From NCBI GenBank assembly GCA_903632075.3, contig CAHIKZ030005642.1, positions 847,501 through 911,500 on the forward strand: a stretch of DNA of 64,000 bases, written 5' to 3'. Under the pieces are notes generated by a model that was given only the letters and a program-made list of their open reading frames with translations, did no database searches and had not been told where the DNA came from. Below are positions 11,086-21,440 of the stretch, piece after piece; position 1 is the first letter of the stretch, and the number at the start of each line of letters is the position of its first letter. Source of the DNA: Acanthosepion pharaonis. Its lineage: Eukaryota; Mollusca; Cephalopoda; Sepiida; Sepiidae. The position numbers were made by a program, and so were the translations under genes.

Positions 11086-11087
<2 letters not shown>
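10711..11087 (+). mobile_element. Near-complete tRNA-headed SINE (OR-like)
   Basis: The 5' head (10713-10782) is tRNA-like, with an A-box-like TGGAGTAATGGATAGCGG and a B box GAGTTCGAATTCC (10764-10776). A central block containing CCCTTGGGAAAGGTGTGAATC is shared with the SINEs at 24344-24983 (minus), 25995-26115 (minus) and 30327-30657. The 3' end, CTTGACCCTCATACGTC through GAGAGTCGAC, matches fragments at 886-966 and 19777-19830. It terminates in (AT)n. tRNA-derived SINEs with such heads are known from octopus (OR1/OR2 type); membership is inferred. Confidence 0.8.

Positions 11088-11138
<51 letters not shown>
11088..11138. repeat. (AT)n tail
   Basis: About 25 TA units directly after the SINE. 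Confidence 0.95.
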
Positions 11139-11139
<1 letters not shown>

Positions 11140-11236
11140 CAAATATATGGATATAGATCCGACAGTATGAAGAAAAATATACTGAAAAAAACAAAAAAAA
11201 AAATCCTAATATGCGATTATGCTGTTTTAATGTTTA

Positions 11237-11282
11237 ATGTCAACGGCGGACGTTTCGGTCTAATAGACCATCTTCAGGACAT
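11237..11282 (-). ncRNA. Hammerhead ribozyme-like motif, complete minimal type I
   Basis: On the minus strand: ATGTC (11282-11278), CTGAAGA (11277-11271), one extra T, stem II GGTC-TATTA-GACC, GAAA (11256-11253), stem III ACG-TCCGC-CGT, cleavage triplet GTT ending at 11242, then GACAT (11241-11237) pairing perfectly with ATGTC. All three helices close: stem I 5 bp, II 4 bp, III 3 bp. One extra base between the core A and stem II is tolerated in at least one natural viroid hammerhead. It lies between two long AT tracts. Confidence 0.65.
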
Positions 11283-11407
11283 ATTCATAAAACATAATTA
11301 ACATAGACCATATACAATTCAACATGAAAAAGATGTTTTTTTTTTTTTTCGAGATTGATTTGACCATTAGCAAATCAAGAAACCGAAGGTTTTCGAAACG
11401 AGTGTAG

Positions 11408-11409
<2 letters not shown>

Positions 11410-11486
<77 letters not shown>
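11410..11486. repeat. (AT)n microsatellite
   Basis: TA dinucleotides with one C interruption near 11471. Confidence 0.95.
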
Positions 11487-11487
<1 letters not shown>

Positions 11488-11509
11488 TGTTTGCTTCAGC
11501 CTGTTTTTA

Positions 11510-12200
11510 AACCGCTCGCCCACAGAGAACGTCACAACCCAGCAAGGTTCTATTTAGCCGTTTAAGGAATGAATAACTCCGCTCGCTTGGATCCTCCCGA
11601 AAGCTCATATCCGCCCGATTACCTATCCAAAACGAAGCAATTTGCAAACAACCAATGACCATATTTCGGATCCAACATCCCATACCACTTCAAACTCAAC
11701 CTTTAGCGGACAATCGTGTGTCTGTAGACGCCATGTTTATTTTGTTTTTTTTTTAAACAGTGTGTATTACGTCTGCCGGCATTCAAGAAAACTTAATAAA
11801 GAAAAGTTTCTCTCCGGCGGGTTTCGAACCTGCATCCACCTTTGTAGGAGAAACAATCGTCTGTTCCGGTGTCTATTAGACAACAGAGAGCATCACAGCT
11901 CGCAAAGCTTCTATTTACCATTTTAAGGAATGCACATCCTGCCGTTCAGATTTTTACAAAAGCCCACATCGATTCCGTATCTGAAACGTCGACCAAGATA
12001 TCTTAAAAGAATTAATGCATCTATTTTTAATCTGCCATTTTTATTACCTAAAAGGTTATTTTTTTAGTGGCTGCTCGTGTTTGAGCAGACGCCCTGTTTT
12101 TAAAACAGTGTATATTACGTCTATCGACCTGTGCACTCGAGAAAACATAATAAAGAGAAATGTTCTGGATCAAAAACGGGTCACAGGCAAAATTTGAAAA
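11510..12200. repeat. Tandem doublet, about 360-bp unit
   Basis: Unit 1 (about 11515-11870) and unit 2 (about 11875-12200) share CTTCTATTTA..TTTAAGGAATG, GTAGACGCC/GCAGACGCCCTG, TATTACGTCT and AAACATAATAAAGA blocks in order. Unit 1 carries a tRNA-like module at its end; in unit 2 the equivalent position is degraded. Confidence 0.6.
11815..11886 (-). tRNA. tRNA-Arg(CCT)-like pseudogene
   Basis: Reading the minus strand: an A-box-like TGTCTAATAGACACCGG, an anticodon-loop-like CTCCTAC (CCT at the anticodon position, T before and A after), then GCAGGTTCGAAACCCGC forming a B box and T-arm, and CGGAGAG as a partial acceptor strand. The anticodon stem is poor and the 5' acceptor pairs only partly. 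It is therefore a pseudogene or SINE head rather than a working tRNA. Confidence 0.4.
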
Positions 12201-12680
12201 GTTCTTACTTTCGAATAGAGAGAAAGATTGCAAAAACTATAAACAAATTGCTTACTACAACAGACAAGTTGTTTTCTAATGAGCAAAGCTCAGATGATAT
12301 TTTTCAACAAACCAATACTCCCACGCACATTGCAAAGACTAAGAAAAGGTCGATTGTGAACAAGTCGATTGGGTTTCATGTTTTGGCCTCGTCAGAGTTC
12401 AGAACTCAAAACTATACACAATAATTGGTCTCACATTAAGCAAAACAAACGGGGGAATATTTTTCGCCTACTCATCATTTGATTGAAGCCTTCAACATTG
12501 AATCAGACAACATTGACTATTCTCTCTCTAAAAGTTTTCCTGAAAGTTTATCCACAAAAAATGAGGCGGAAAAAAGCCATCCCATAATAAGTCATATCAT
12601 TTAGTCGTCTAGTTCTTACTTATTATCTTATTAATGTTTTGTTAAGACCATCATCAGATGAATAAATGGCCAATTTGGGC
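12201..12680. other. Unassigned DNA
   Basis: Unrecognised open frames only. A CTGATGATGGTC motif on the minus strand near 12655 lacks the matching stem and GAAA and is a decayed repeat end at best. Confidence 0.35.
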
Positions 12681-12689
12681 GGGAAGAAA

Positions 12690-12822
12690 CTTTATGCCTA
12701 GTAGTAATATTAGAAGTGGACGAAGTGATTGTTGCTGGGGAGTCCGGCTACGAAACTCTAGAGTCGGGATGCTGAAGGTAACAGCAATCAGTTAAGTGAC
12801 AAACCTTGAATTTTGTATTTGT

Positions 12823-12825
<3 letters not shown>
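12690..12825 (+). repeat. Dispersed repeat with CGAAACTCTAGAGTCG hairpin
   Basis: Shares ACGAAACTC..GAGT..GGTGCTGAA.GTAACA-type text with 14330-14400. Both contain an inverted ACTC/GAGT core. Confidence 0.45.
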
Positions 12826-12887
<62 letters not shown>

Positions 12888-12888
12888 A
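12824..12888. repeat. (TC)n(TA)n(TG)n compound microsatellite
   Basis: Three successive dinucleotide blocks. Confidence 0.95.
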
Positions 12889-13006
12889 GTCACCCTGTTG
12901 ACTATGCTTAATTCTTCCCCCTTTCCTTTTTTCCCTCTCTCGTTCTCTCTTTGCCTATCCCCTCCCCATGTCTATCTCTTTTTAACTTCCCCCCTTTTCT
13001 TTTTTA

Positions 13007-13220
13007 TGGACAGATTAAGTAAAAATTGAACTATTTGGGCGTAATTCAAGGACTCACATTTGGAGAAAAGACGACACAGCCTTTGCACCGAAGAACACAA
13101 TCCCAACTGTGAAATTTGCGGGTGGCAATATCATGGCTAGGGGATGTTTTTTTCTGCTAATGGTACAGGTAACTTACGGATAATAAATGGTGGAATGAAT
13201 TCAAAAATATACCAAGATGG
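13007..13220 (+). pseudogene. Tc1-type transposase fragment
   Basis: The translated text holds a W-T-D segment at 13007-13015 (the first catalytic Asp of the DDE triad), followed by a stop and a small shift. ELFGRNSRTHIWRKDDTAF, NTIPTVKFAGGNIM and, one frame later after a T-run, SANGTGNLRIINGGMNSK follow. This is the classic Tc1 order (WSDESKF...NTIPTVKHGGGSIMVWG...GTG). Only about 70 codons remain and no terminal repeats were found, so it is a dead fragment. Confidence 0.8.
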
Positions 13221-13239
13221 TTTGGACTTTAATTTCTTT

Positions 13240-13372
13240 AAACCTTACATTTAAATTTTTGTCTTTCTTCCCCGTTTTTTTTCTTTCTCTCTTTTAATAT
13301 TAAAACTTTTTTCTTTTTCTCTTTTCTTTTTTTCCTTTTTCTTTTTTCTTTTTTCCTTTTTTCTTGTGTCTG
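13240..13372. repeat. Pyrimidine-rich low-complexity DNA
   Basis: Irregular CTTTTT runs. Confidence 0.8.
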
Positions 13373-13473
13373 AATAAATTGAACCCGATTTATTTTTGAG
13401 AAACTGAAGAGATAGACGTGAGGTCCACGAAATAAATTTATAACCTGACCTGATGGATTTTATGGATTCGTCG

Positions 13474-13477
<4 letters not shown>

Positions 13478-13534
<57 letters not shown>
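13478..13534. repeat. (AT)n microsatellite
   Basis: Borders the fold-back repeat that follows. Confidence 0.95.
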
Positions 13535-13535
<1 letters not shown>

Positions 13536-13538
<3 letters not shown>

Positions 13539-13867
13539 AATTAACTGATTTAAAATATGGTTTCTTCGCTACACAGGAATTACCATGTTTCAAAAACCGA
13601 AGCTAAAACCTTCAAATTTAATTATTTAATTAAAAATATAATTAAATTAAAAACATTAGTTCTGTTTCATCTTCAAGCGAATTTTGGAATAACTTATTTC
13701 TAAATTTTAAATAAGTATAATTTAAAAATAAGTTATTCCAAAATATTTTAAATCAGTTAATTTATAATATTTATGCTATGAAAATTTACATTGAGCACTG
13801 TTTTGTAAAAATAAAAATATCAATAAGAACACCGAATTTTATTATATCTTACTGTTCTTTCTTTTTT

Positions 13868-13870
<3 letters not shown>
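13536..13870 (-). repeat. AT-flanked dispersed repeat with nested inverted repeats
   Basis: On the minus strand it starts AAGAACAGTAAGATATAA and holds CAGTGCTCAATGTAAATT. The same text is on the plus strand at 40127 and 48058. Outer inverted arms are TTAACTGATTTAAAATA (13541) and TATTTTAAATCAGTTAA (about 13745). Inner arms are TTTTGGAATAACTTATTT and AAATAAGTTATTCCAAAA. It lies between two AT tracts (13478-13534 and 13875-13904). Confidence 0.7.
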
Positions 13871-13904
<34 letters not shown>

Positions 13905-13905
<1 letters not shown>

Positions 13906-14197
13906 CGCTTCAGGCATGGAAGACTGTCGGGCAAGGCAAAATTGAATGATTATTATATGGAAAAGCTTTTCTCGCATTAAGATATATCAAAGTTCATATT
14001 TGCTAATTGTATTTTCGAATTTGAAATTTGAAAAAAGTGTTTTGTTTTCTTTTAAGTAGTTAAAATGTCGGACTATGGATAAAAATCCTTTAAATCCTTT
14101 AGAAAATATTTTATGCTTTCGATACAAAAATAAAAGTTAGCAAATATTGCCTTCGATAGATTTTAATGAGAGATATGCTTTCCTTCATGAAGACAAT

Positions 14198-14200
<3 letters not shown>
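13905..14200. other. Unassigned AT-rich DNA
   Basis: Nothing recognisable. Confidence 0.35.

Positions 14201-14272
<72 letters not shown>
14201..14272. repeat. (TC)n(TG)n microsatellite
   Basis: Uninterrupted TC then TG units. Confidence 0.95.
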
Positions 14273-14275
<3 letters not shown>

Positions 14276-14414
14276 TAAGAAATAAGTCAGTTAATTACAG
14301 AAATCTCCTGATGAGTGAACTGAAACATAACAAAAAGGGTTCATCTCCGAAACTCCGGAGTTGAGGTGCTGAATATAACATCAATCAGTGACAATTTTAT
14401 ATTTGCACTAATCT

Positions 14415-14417
<3 letters not shown>

Positions 14418-14511
<94 letters not shown>
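14418..14511. repeat. (CA)n(TA)n(GA)n microsatellite
   Basis: Three successive dinucleotide blocks. Confidence 0.95.
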
Positions 14512-14513
<2 letters not shown>

Positions 14514-14699
14514 TAAAATTTAATGTTACATTAATGTTTAAAATTCATAAAATATTCCAAAATAAAATAACGGACTCTCCCGACAAGCCAAAAGAATAAA
14601 AATAAATATATTGTCCTACCAACTAAATCTATCACATCTACAATTGGAAAAGAATCTATCTAAACTCAACATAGAATTTGTTTCAACGATATCTAGAAA

Positions 14700-15140
14700 A
14701 TAAAAGACTTAGTCAATACTAAACAAAACAATAAGCTAAAAACTGAAGGAGGAATTTACTCGAATGCCTGTAATAATTGTCACAATAAATACATAGGAGA
14801 AACCTCAAGGAATCTAAATAAAAGATTATATGAACACAAAGGAAACATTTTGCAAAACTATTCATCAAATGCGTTGGCTTTCCACCGTAACGAGACTGAC
14901 CAAATTTTTGACATAAAAATGCTATTTCTCAAACGAGAAAACAATACAGTACGACGAATATGTCTAGAGAGTGCCTTGATCATAAGGTCATTTACAATAA
15001 ATTTGCGCCTTAGCTCTTACAACATTTCACAATTCATGGCAGATCTTCTATTATCACAGTGTGGGATATCTACTAACAAAATTGATAGAAAGAAAAACAA
15101 CCTAAATAAAATCAGCAGGATAAAAAATTTTTTTTTTTAA
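14700..15140 (+). mobile_element. Penelope-like element fragment with GIY-YIG domain (family 1)
   Basis: A continuous frame from about 14700 to the stop near 15139. The segment IYSNACNNCHNKYIGETSRN carries the Cys pair and the KYIGET signature of the GIY-YIG nuclease, followed by LNKRLYEHKGNI and NALAFHRNETDQIFD, as in the C-terminal endonuclease of Penelope-like reverse transcriptases. The upstream reverse transcriptase is missing (5' truncated). The reading frame is unusually well preserved for this window. Confidence 0.8.
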
Positions 15141-15264
15141 ATCCCAGCATCCCCCGTTTGTGCGCATGCGTAGTCGCACCAACGTAACAAATTTAGTCCA
15201 CTAAAGTTCTAAGGGGCAAAACGCGTCACAAGAAAACATTTTCCACTTTGTCATATAAGAGAAT

Positions 15265-15358
15265 ATTGAAGTCAACAGTCAGAGGCGACAGGCTGGTTCA
15301 GGCCTGACGATTGCGTCTAGCATGAAACAGCCTGTCGCCTCTAAGTGTTGATTTCAAT
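15265..15358. repeat. Fold-back: 31-bp arms with GC-rich core
   Basis: Left arm 15265-15295 and right arm 15328-15358 are inverted copies with three mismatches; the core is AGAGGCGACAGGCTG. The 32-base loop contains CAGGCCTG. A second copy with a shorter loop lies at 23181-23261. Confidence 0.85.
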
Positions 15359-15441
15359 GTTCACTTTTATATTTACACACACTCTGTCTCTGATATTGAG
15401 CACTTTATCCCATGAATTTAGCACACATTAAGAGTATATTT

Positions 15442-16040
<599 letters not shown>

Positions 16041-16079
16041 TGTGGACTGAAGCTACAGGATCACAAACAAAGAACTGAA

Positions 16080-16345
16080 CCAAATAACAGAAACCAAATC
16101 ACTATTGAGCGAGCAGCAGCAGCAACAAATAAAATGGATAGCACATGTAAGTCGAAGAGAAAATAATAACGTCATTAAGAGGCTGACATTCCATGCTATT
16201 TCAAAGTAGAGGTTGGGAAGGAACTTGAAAGTACTGGAAAGAGCGATAACAGCTAGTGGACTTGAGAAACCTATTTTCCTGAAAAAAAATTTTAAGAGAA
16301 AAATTTTATTAATTTCAACAGACAGCAGTACTGGCTGTTTGTTTA
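16080..16345 (+). mobile_element. LINE C-terminal fragment (family C)
   Basis: Plus-strand reading QQQIKWIAHVSRRENNNVIK followed by RLTFHA and LGRNLKVLERAI resembles the tail of a non-LTR reverse transcriptase (QxxWxAHVxRREN). A minus-strand copy lies at 52730-52890. The minus-strand frame at 16053-16367 is its shadow. Confidence 0.6.
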
Positions 16346-16371
16346 TGAATGCCAGTTTACCATTCAAGGAC

Positions 16372-16750
16372 CATTAGATCATAAAATATATGACAACAGC
16401 AGTTATATTCACTATTTACATCTTTGTCGCCATATTTATTACAACGTTTCGGCCGTTGTACGCTTCGGCCTTCTTCGGGTGCTTGGAATCTCGAACTGAA
16501 CCATTTATTTCGCTCACTGGGGTAGATTGTCCTAGTTCCACGTTCCATGTCTAATGGATGTCAGTTATCAGTTATCTCCTGTTAATTCCCCTCTCCAAGT
16601 TCTCCACCTCCTTAACCAGGTATTGAACTCACACTCTTTGGGTCCTGTCACTGGATCTAACTAACGCCTTTATCCACTTTGCGAAACGTTGTGATGAATA
16701 TGAGGACAATAGTCCAAATAATGTAAATAGTGTACATAATACCTCATCTC

Positions 16751-16752
<2 letters not shown>
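16372..16752 (-). mobile_element. tRNA-headed SINE (family S2), head-to-head with a second tail
   Basis: On the minus strand: head TGGATAAAGGCGTTAG, B-box-like GAGTTCAATACC, then CCGAAGA..GGCCG..CGGCC.GAAACG (a degenerate hammerhead-like core, CTGAAGA mutated to CCGAAGA) and the GATGTAAA.AGTGAATATAACTG tail. At about 16680 it switches to a plus-strand copy of the tail (CGAAACGTTGTGATG...AATAGTCC), giving an inverted dimer. Other copies: 33022-33320, 53524-53700, 56300-56745. Confidence 0.65.

Positions 16753-16754
<2 letters not shown>

Positions 16755-16799
<45 letters not shown>
16755..16799. repeat. (AT)n microsatellite
   Basis: Follows the plus-strand SINE tail directly. Confidence 0.95.
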
Positions 16800-16801
<2 letters not shown>

Positions 16802-17100
16802 TGTAAAATTTGACCTAAAGGGCTTGTGTAAATGGATGACAGAAGAGGGACTATAAAATGATGGTAAGAAGATAAAAACTGTTTAGAGCTACGAAGAATA
16901 GGAGGTTGTGGAGAACCATGACCAACCACGTCTTGAAGGGACACGGTACATAGAAGTAAAAGAAGAACAAATTCTAATAACTGTGGGTGTGAGAGACGGA
17001 AAGAAACACAGAGTGAGAAATACTTAACCGAGTCTTGTAGATGGTAACAATAATAGAATACCTAAGAACAATCGAAGTCTTGTATGTATATATATAGTGT
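16800..17100. other. Unassigned DNA
   Basis: No recognisable gene or element. Confidence 0.35.
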
Positions 17101-17580
17101 GGACAAAGGTCTAAACATTGCATGGTTTCATGCCTCAAGTAATCTTCAGAAAGTATGTCACCTTTCGCTGGCTCTGTATATATAGGTCACTGAGGGATTA
17201 AGGAAAGTGGGAGAAGAAGAAAACTAGCCATCTCACCCTCTTTGTCTGGGCAAGCGCTCGCATCCGAATCGTCGTCATCTCTCCCTATTCCACTTTTCCT
17301 CCCAACCCATCCCTCGGGGCGGTGGCGGAGATGGCTGTGAATCAAAGAGATTTTGGCGAGGCCATTCGCGTAGATTTGATTTTGGTGGACAATTCTGCGC
17401 GACGGAAAAGCCCACACACTTGATCAGAAGCGTCTCCCTCGCTGCTCAAAGGGTATTGAGACAGGCGAGGTCTAGTAAACCTGGTTGCATCGGGCTGTCG
17501 GATGTTTGGTCTGTCAAGGTCTGTCTTGATTACGCCACCGGTTTGGCCGTTATAGATCTTTGCCTATTGGAGTGTTTAGG
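17101..17580. other. GC-richer island with open frames on both strands
   Basis: The most GC-rich stretch in this part of the window. The minus strand is open from about 17417 to 17187 (76 codons from ATG). The plus strand is open from about 17198 to 17422, with AVAEMAVNQRDFGEAIR in it. Neither product is recognised. It could be an exon, a promoter or a solo LTR; the sequence does not decide. Confidence 0.3.
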
Positions 17581-18092
<512 letters not shown>

Positions 18093-18094
18093 CT

Positions 18095-18232
18095 CAAACA
18101 CTAATATTCTATGGTTATAATTTATTACATTGGAATCGTAATCTCGATACAATTTATCAGACCTACAAATTCAAAAAACAAAAAATAACGTGATTACGAT
18201 TCCATTATAACCATGGAATATTAGTGTTTGGG
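18095..18232. repeat. Fold-back repeat
   Basis: The left arm CAAACACTAATATTCTATGG (then TTATAA..GGAATCGTAATC) and right arm GATTACGATTCC..TTATAACCATGGAATATTAGTGTTTG are inverted copies over about 40 bases. A single degraded copy lies at 35540-35620. Confidence 0.8.
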
Positions 18233-18299
18233 CATTTATATTATATTCTTACTCTGTCCTGGTCATTAAATTCTACCTGGATTCTATCCTCTTGGGAAT

Positions 18300-18570
18300 T
18301 TATTTATATATATATATATATATAAAAGAAATATATGGTTATATATATATTATGCCGCAAACGTTTTTTGTTGTAATATTTATTTAGAAAAAAATATTAT
18401 GCTTTGTTTTATATAATTTTACTACGACACGTGTTTCTGGTCTGACCGTCTTCAGGTAAAAGTGGAGATTTCTACATATTATTAAAAATAATTAATTTTT
18501 CTTCATGTTCAATATGAAATGTTCTCGATATGAGACATTCTCTGTTTGTGTGTTGGCAATCCGAATTTTC
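18300..18570 (-). mobile_element. Hammerhead-bearing repeat, copy 3
   Basis: Same family as the arms of 1520-1945: it shares ATTAAAAATAATTAATTTTT, TTCTCGATATGAGACATT and ACACGTGTTTC. It is present here as one arm only, preceded by AT dinucleotides. Confidence 0.7.
18417..18461 (-). ncRNA. Hammerhead ribozyme-like motif with perfect stem I
   Basis: Minus strand: TTTTAC (18461-18456), CTGAAGA (18455-18449), GGTCAGACC remnant of stem II, GAAA (18437-18434), CACGTGTC, triplet GTA, then GTAAAA (18422-18417). Stem I is a perfect 6 bp. Relative to the copy at 1826-1866, the second stem I pair is T-A instead of C-G, with both sides changed. Stem II is shortened to about 3 bp with a C/A mismatch at its base, so activity is doubtful. 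Confidence 0.55.
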
Positions 18571-18884
18571 TTTCTAGAATTGTCAATGAAGAGTTCTGCG
18601 CGAAGGGTCATAAAACAATTAAGGTTTGTCCAGCGAGTAGTTATCGGCATTTAATCTTTTAATGTTTTAGTGACCCCTATGTGCTCTTGGATCTGTTTCT
18701 ATTTTGGTGTGTTCCTGTCAGCATGCGTGTATATATGCGTGCGTATATTTCCTCCATACATATTGTCTTACTACGAGGAATTCGTAAACTTATTATACCT
18801 ATTACACACACATACGCACACACACAATCCCACCACAAGTAATCAGTACACACACACATATACACACATATTTTACATGGAACC

Positions 18885-18935
<51 letters not shown>

Positions 18936-19070
18936 CACACACGCGCACTTCTTAAGTTGTCAACATCCGCATATACATACATAAATGTATGTATACATAC
19001 ACGAAATATGTCTCCTCGTGTCTCCCGTATATGAGTTGCGTCCATGTATGTGAGATTTGATTGTATTGGG
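18571..19070. other. Unassigned DNA with (CA)n tracts
   Basis: CA-rich tracts at 18804-18865 and 18890-18935. The open frames on both strands are dinucleotide artefacts. Confidence 0.5.
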
Positions 19071-19720
19071 TCACCCTGTGTGCATGTTGTGTGTTTTTGT
19101 GGACTGACGTGATCTATTCAGTTCGGGTTTGAATTTGTCTATAAAGTTTTTTTCCTGTATTTGTAGAACGGAATTGTCTGTCTGATATATCGGCATGATA
19201 TTAAAACCCTGGTTACATTTGAAAATGTGTTGTGATACAAAATGTTGTCTGTCAATTTTATATTGCTTTTGTGTAGGGAGACCCTGTTGTTCAGTTGTTG
19301 GCTGATGCCTATATGACTTCGTCATTTTTGCATTTGTTAAATTACATTTTGGAGTTGCAGTTTAAGTTTTTGTTTATTGTGAATGTTTTTTGGGTTTTCA
19401 AAAGTGTGAATTCCTTATAATGAAAACAAAACCCCATCTTTTTTGATGGACTCCTGTATTTTTGTTGGCTAAATTTAGATGAGGTTAATAAAGGTTTCTA
19501 GACGTTCGCTCTTAATTATTTTGGTTGTTTTAAGTATATTATTCAGTTTATTATTCTTGCTAAGTAAATCTAGATTTTTTTGTGATTTTGGGAATATTTC
19601 TGGATTGTTTTTATACGTTGAGACATATGCTAGAGTTTGTTCGACGTTACGTTTCTTTTTTTTCTGTTGGTCTAGAGGAATTTCTTTCATGAGTTCAATA
19701 CCTTTGTTTATTATGGGGTA
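19071..19720 (-). mobile_element. Penelope-like element fragment (family 2)
   Basis: Minus-strand reading gives RNVEQTLAYVSTYKNNPEIF then NNKLNNILKTTKIIKSERLE, the linker typical of Penelope-like elements before the GIY-YIG domain. Next comes HIGISQQLNNRVSLHKSNIK in another frame (GIY-YIG region), then VSQHIFKCNQGFNIMPIYQT and FIDKFKPELN. At least two frameshifts and several stops are present. Confidence 0.75.
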
Positions 19721-19726
19721 GCCTCG

Positions 19727-19730
<4 letters not shown>

Positions 19731-19776
<46 letters not shown>
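19731..19776. repeat. (AT)n microsatellite
   Basis: Tail of the minus-strand SINE fragment that follows. Confidence 0.95.
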
Positions 19777-19778
<2 letters not shown>

Positions 19779-19835
19779 TGGACTCTCCTGTCGATTTCAA
19801 CGTGTAAGGGTCTAACAGTTCACTTTAGAACTGAA
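19777..19835 (-). repeat. SINE 3' end fragment (OR-like)
   Basis: GACTCTCCTGTCGA..TTCAACG and TAAGGGTC match the reverse complement of the SINE end at 11030-11087, with (AT)n on the expected side. Confidence 0.65.
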
Positions 19836-19910
19836 CTGCGAAACTGACTACACAAATGGTTTGGTTATAGTGGTGATGGTTTGTATAGAACCAATCACAC
19901 GTTTCGAAAG

Positions 19911-20235
19911 TCGTCCTTGGTATGACGATAAACTACATCCGGTAGCAAGGCCTCGGATCGGGAGATTAGAAGTTTTGAGGCGCGTGGGACCACCTCTTAA
20001 TTGTTGATGTTCCCAGGTCCAACCTGACCCGGGGTGGTAGCACTTGTTAGGATCCCAACTATGGATAAAGTCAACCCCCAAACTGGGGTCAAAAGTATAA
20101 AAATATATTTTTATAGTAAAATTGCTAGCAATACATTTCTGAAAAGAAAATTACTAATGCTTCCAAGAAAATTAAATTTTGGCATTAAATGACCCATGAG
20201 GAGTTGAAATGCTGCGAAACAAACAAACGTTGCGA
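19911..20235 (+). repeat. 'GATAAACTACATCC' family copy 2
   Basis: TATGACGATAAACTACATCC to TTGAAATGCTGCGAAACAAA; shares CCTGACCCGGGGTGGTAGCA with the other copies. Confidence 0.8.
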
Positions 20236-20763
20236 AAGAACTGACCACCGGGAAATAATTCAATGAGCATCATTAGTTTTCAGACAATTCTTTAGCCATT
20301 TTCAAAGATTCGTATTTAGCATATCTTTTGTTTGTAGTCTAAGAAAAATTCTTGTAGATAATACTATCATTTTAAAAACCTCTAATTGTAAAAGACGTTT
20401 AAAGATAACTGAAGTATTTTTACAAATAGTAGGAGGCCTACACTGAACATTAGTCGTTTTGAAATTAGCCGAAATATATTGAGGGTGTTCTGAAGGCATC
20501 CTAAGATGGAATTACTACAACTCGTAATACAATACAGCATAGAATAAAAATACAAAAATATACTAACAACAAACTCTTTGAAAATGGCCAGAGTTAGTCG
20601 AAAGTGCTTGGGATAATCATCACTACGAAAATATTCTATGAACTTTTAGTCTTTATAAAAGGAAAATTATAAGGGCAGTGGAAAAATTGAATAAAAACAT
20701 ACAAAAAGTATCCTTTCTCGTTAACCCGTTAAATTCAATGAAACATGTAAAACAGATGAACTG

Positions 20764-20767
<4 letters not shown>
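20236..20767. repeat. Degraded fold-back related to 23302-23697
   Basis: TTAGCCATTTTCAAAG at 20292-20307 and its inverse CTTTGAAAATGGCC..GTCGAAAG near 20576 match the arms of the longer palindrome at 23302-23697. The interior is otherwise unassigned. Confidence 0.45.
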
Positions 20768-20829
<62 letters not shown>

Positions 20830-21009
20830 AAAAACTTGTACCCACAGAAATAGAAAAAAGATTTAAACAAAATGGACGTCATTATTTAACCCTTAGGACC
20901 CTTTCGGTCAACGCTTTTTCAAAGACGTTTGATCGAGAGATTGTGAGTGACATTTTTCTATTTTATACTCTTTTGGAACTTCACTAATTTTTGTCGTTAA
21001 TTTATTTAC

Positions 21010-21050
<41 letters not shown>
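20768..21050. mobile_element. Inverted Penelope-type 3' tails between AT tracts
   Basis: (AT)n at 20768-20824. Then 20860-20925 matches, in reverse, the tail text TTGACCGAAAGG..CC..AGG.TTAAATAA found at 23020-23055. 20926-21010 matches in forward orientation TTTGATCGA..TTGTGA and TTTTATACTCTTTTGGAACT of 22830-22890. (AT)n follows at 21015-21050. The two half-tails are joined head to head. Confidence 0.6.
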
Positions 21051-21053
<3 letters not shown>

Positions 21054-21352
21054 CAAGCTGAAGCGAGAGACTCAGCCATATGCAAAGAAAAGATTTTTGC
21101 GGAGGATGTAAGAAAAATCCTTATTAGATATAATGTCCATAAACTTTTTTTATTCTTCTTGCATTTAACCCATTAGTGTCTTCTGGATTTTAGTTTAGCT
21201 CACAGCGTGTAGATCTCTGTGTTTTTACTCTGCACTTTAAAATACCGTATTGTGCTATTAGCGTTTGTGCATCTACTGGTGATCCAGTACATGAGGTTGA
21301 CTATAGAGATTATGTGCAAATGCGCACATATAAGCACTGAGAGTGCATCTGT

Positions 21353-21356
<4 letters not shown>
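21051..21356. other. Unassigned DNA
   Basis: Starts with text resembling a repeat boundary after the AT tract. No gene. Confidence 0.35.

Positions 21357-21436
<80 letters not shown>
21357..21436. repeat. (CA)n(TA)n compound microsatellite
   Basis: Uninterrupted CA then TA units. Confidence 0.95.

Positions 21437-21440
<4 letters not shown>

Noticed and set aside
12640..12670. CTGATGATGG motif on the minus strand as a further hammerhead
   Set aside because: No GAAA at the right place and no complementary stem II.
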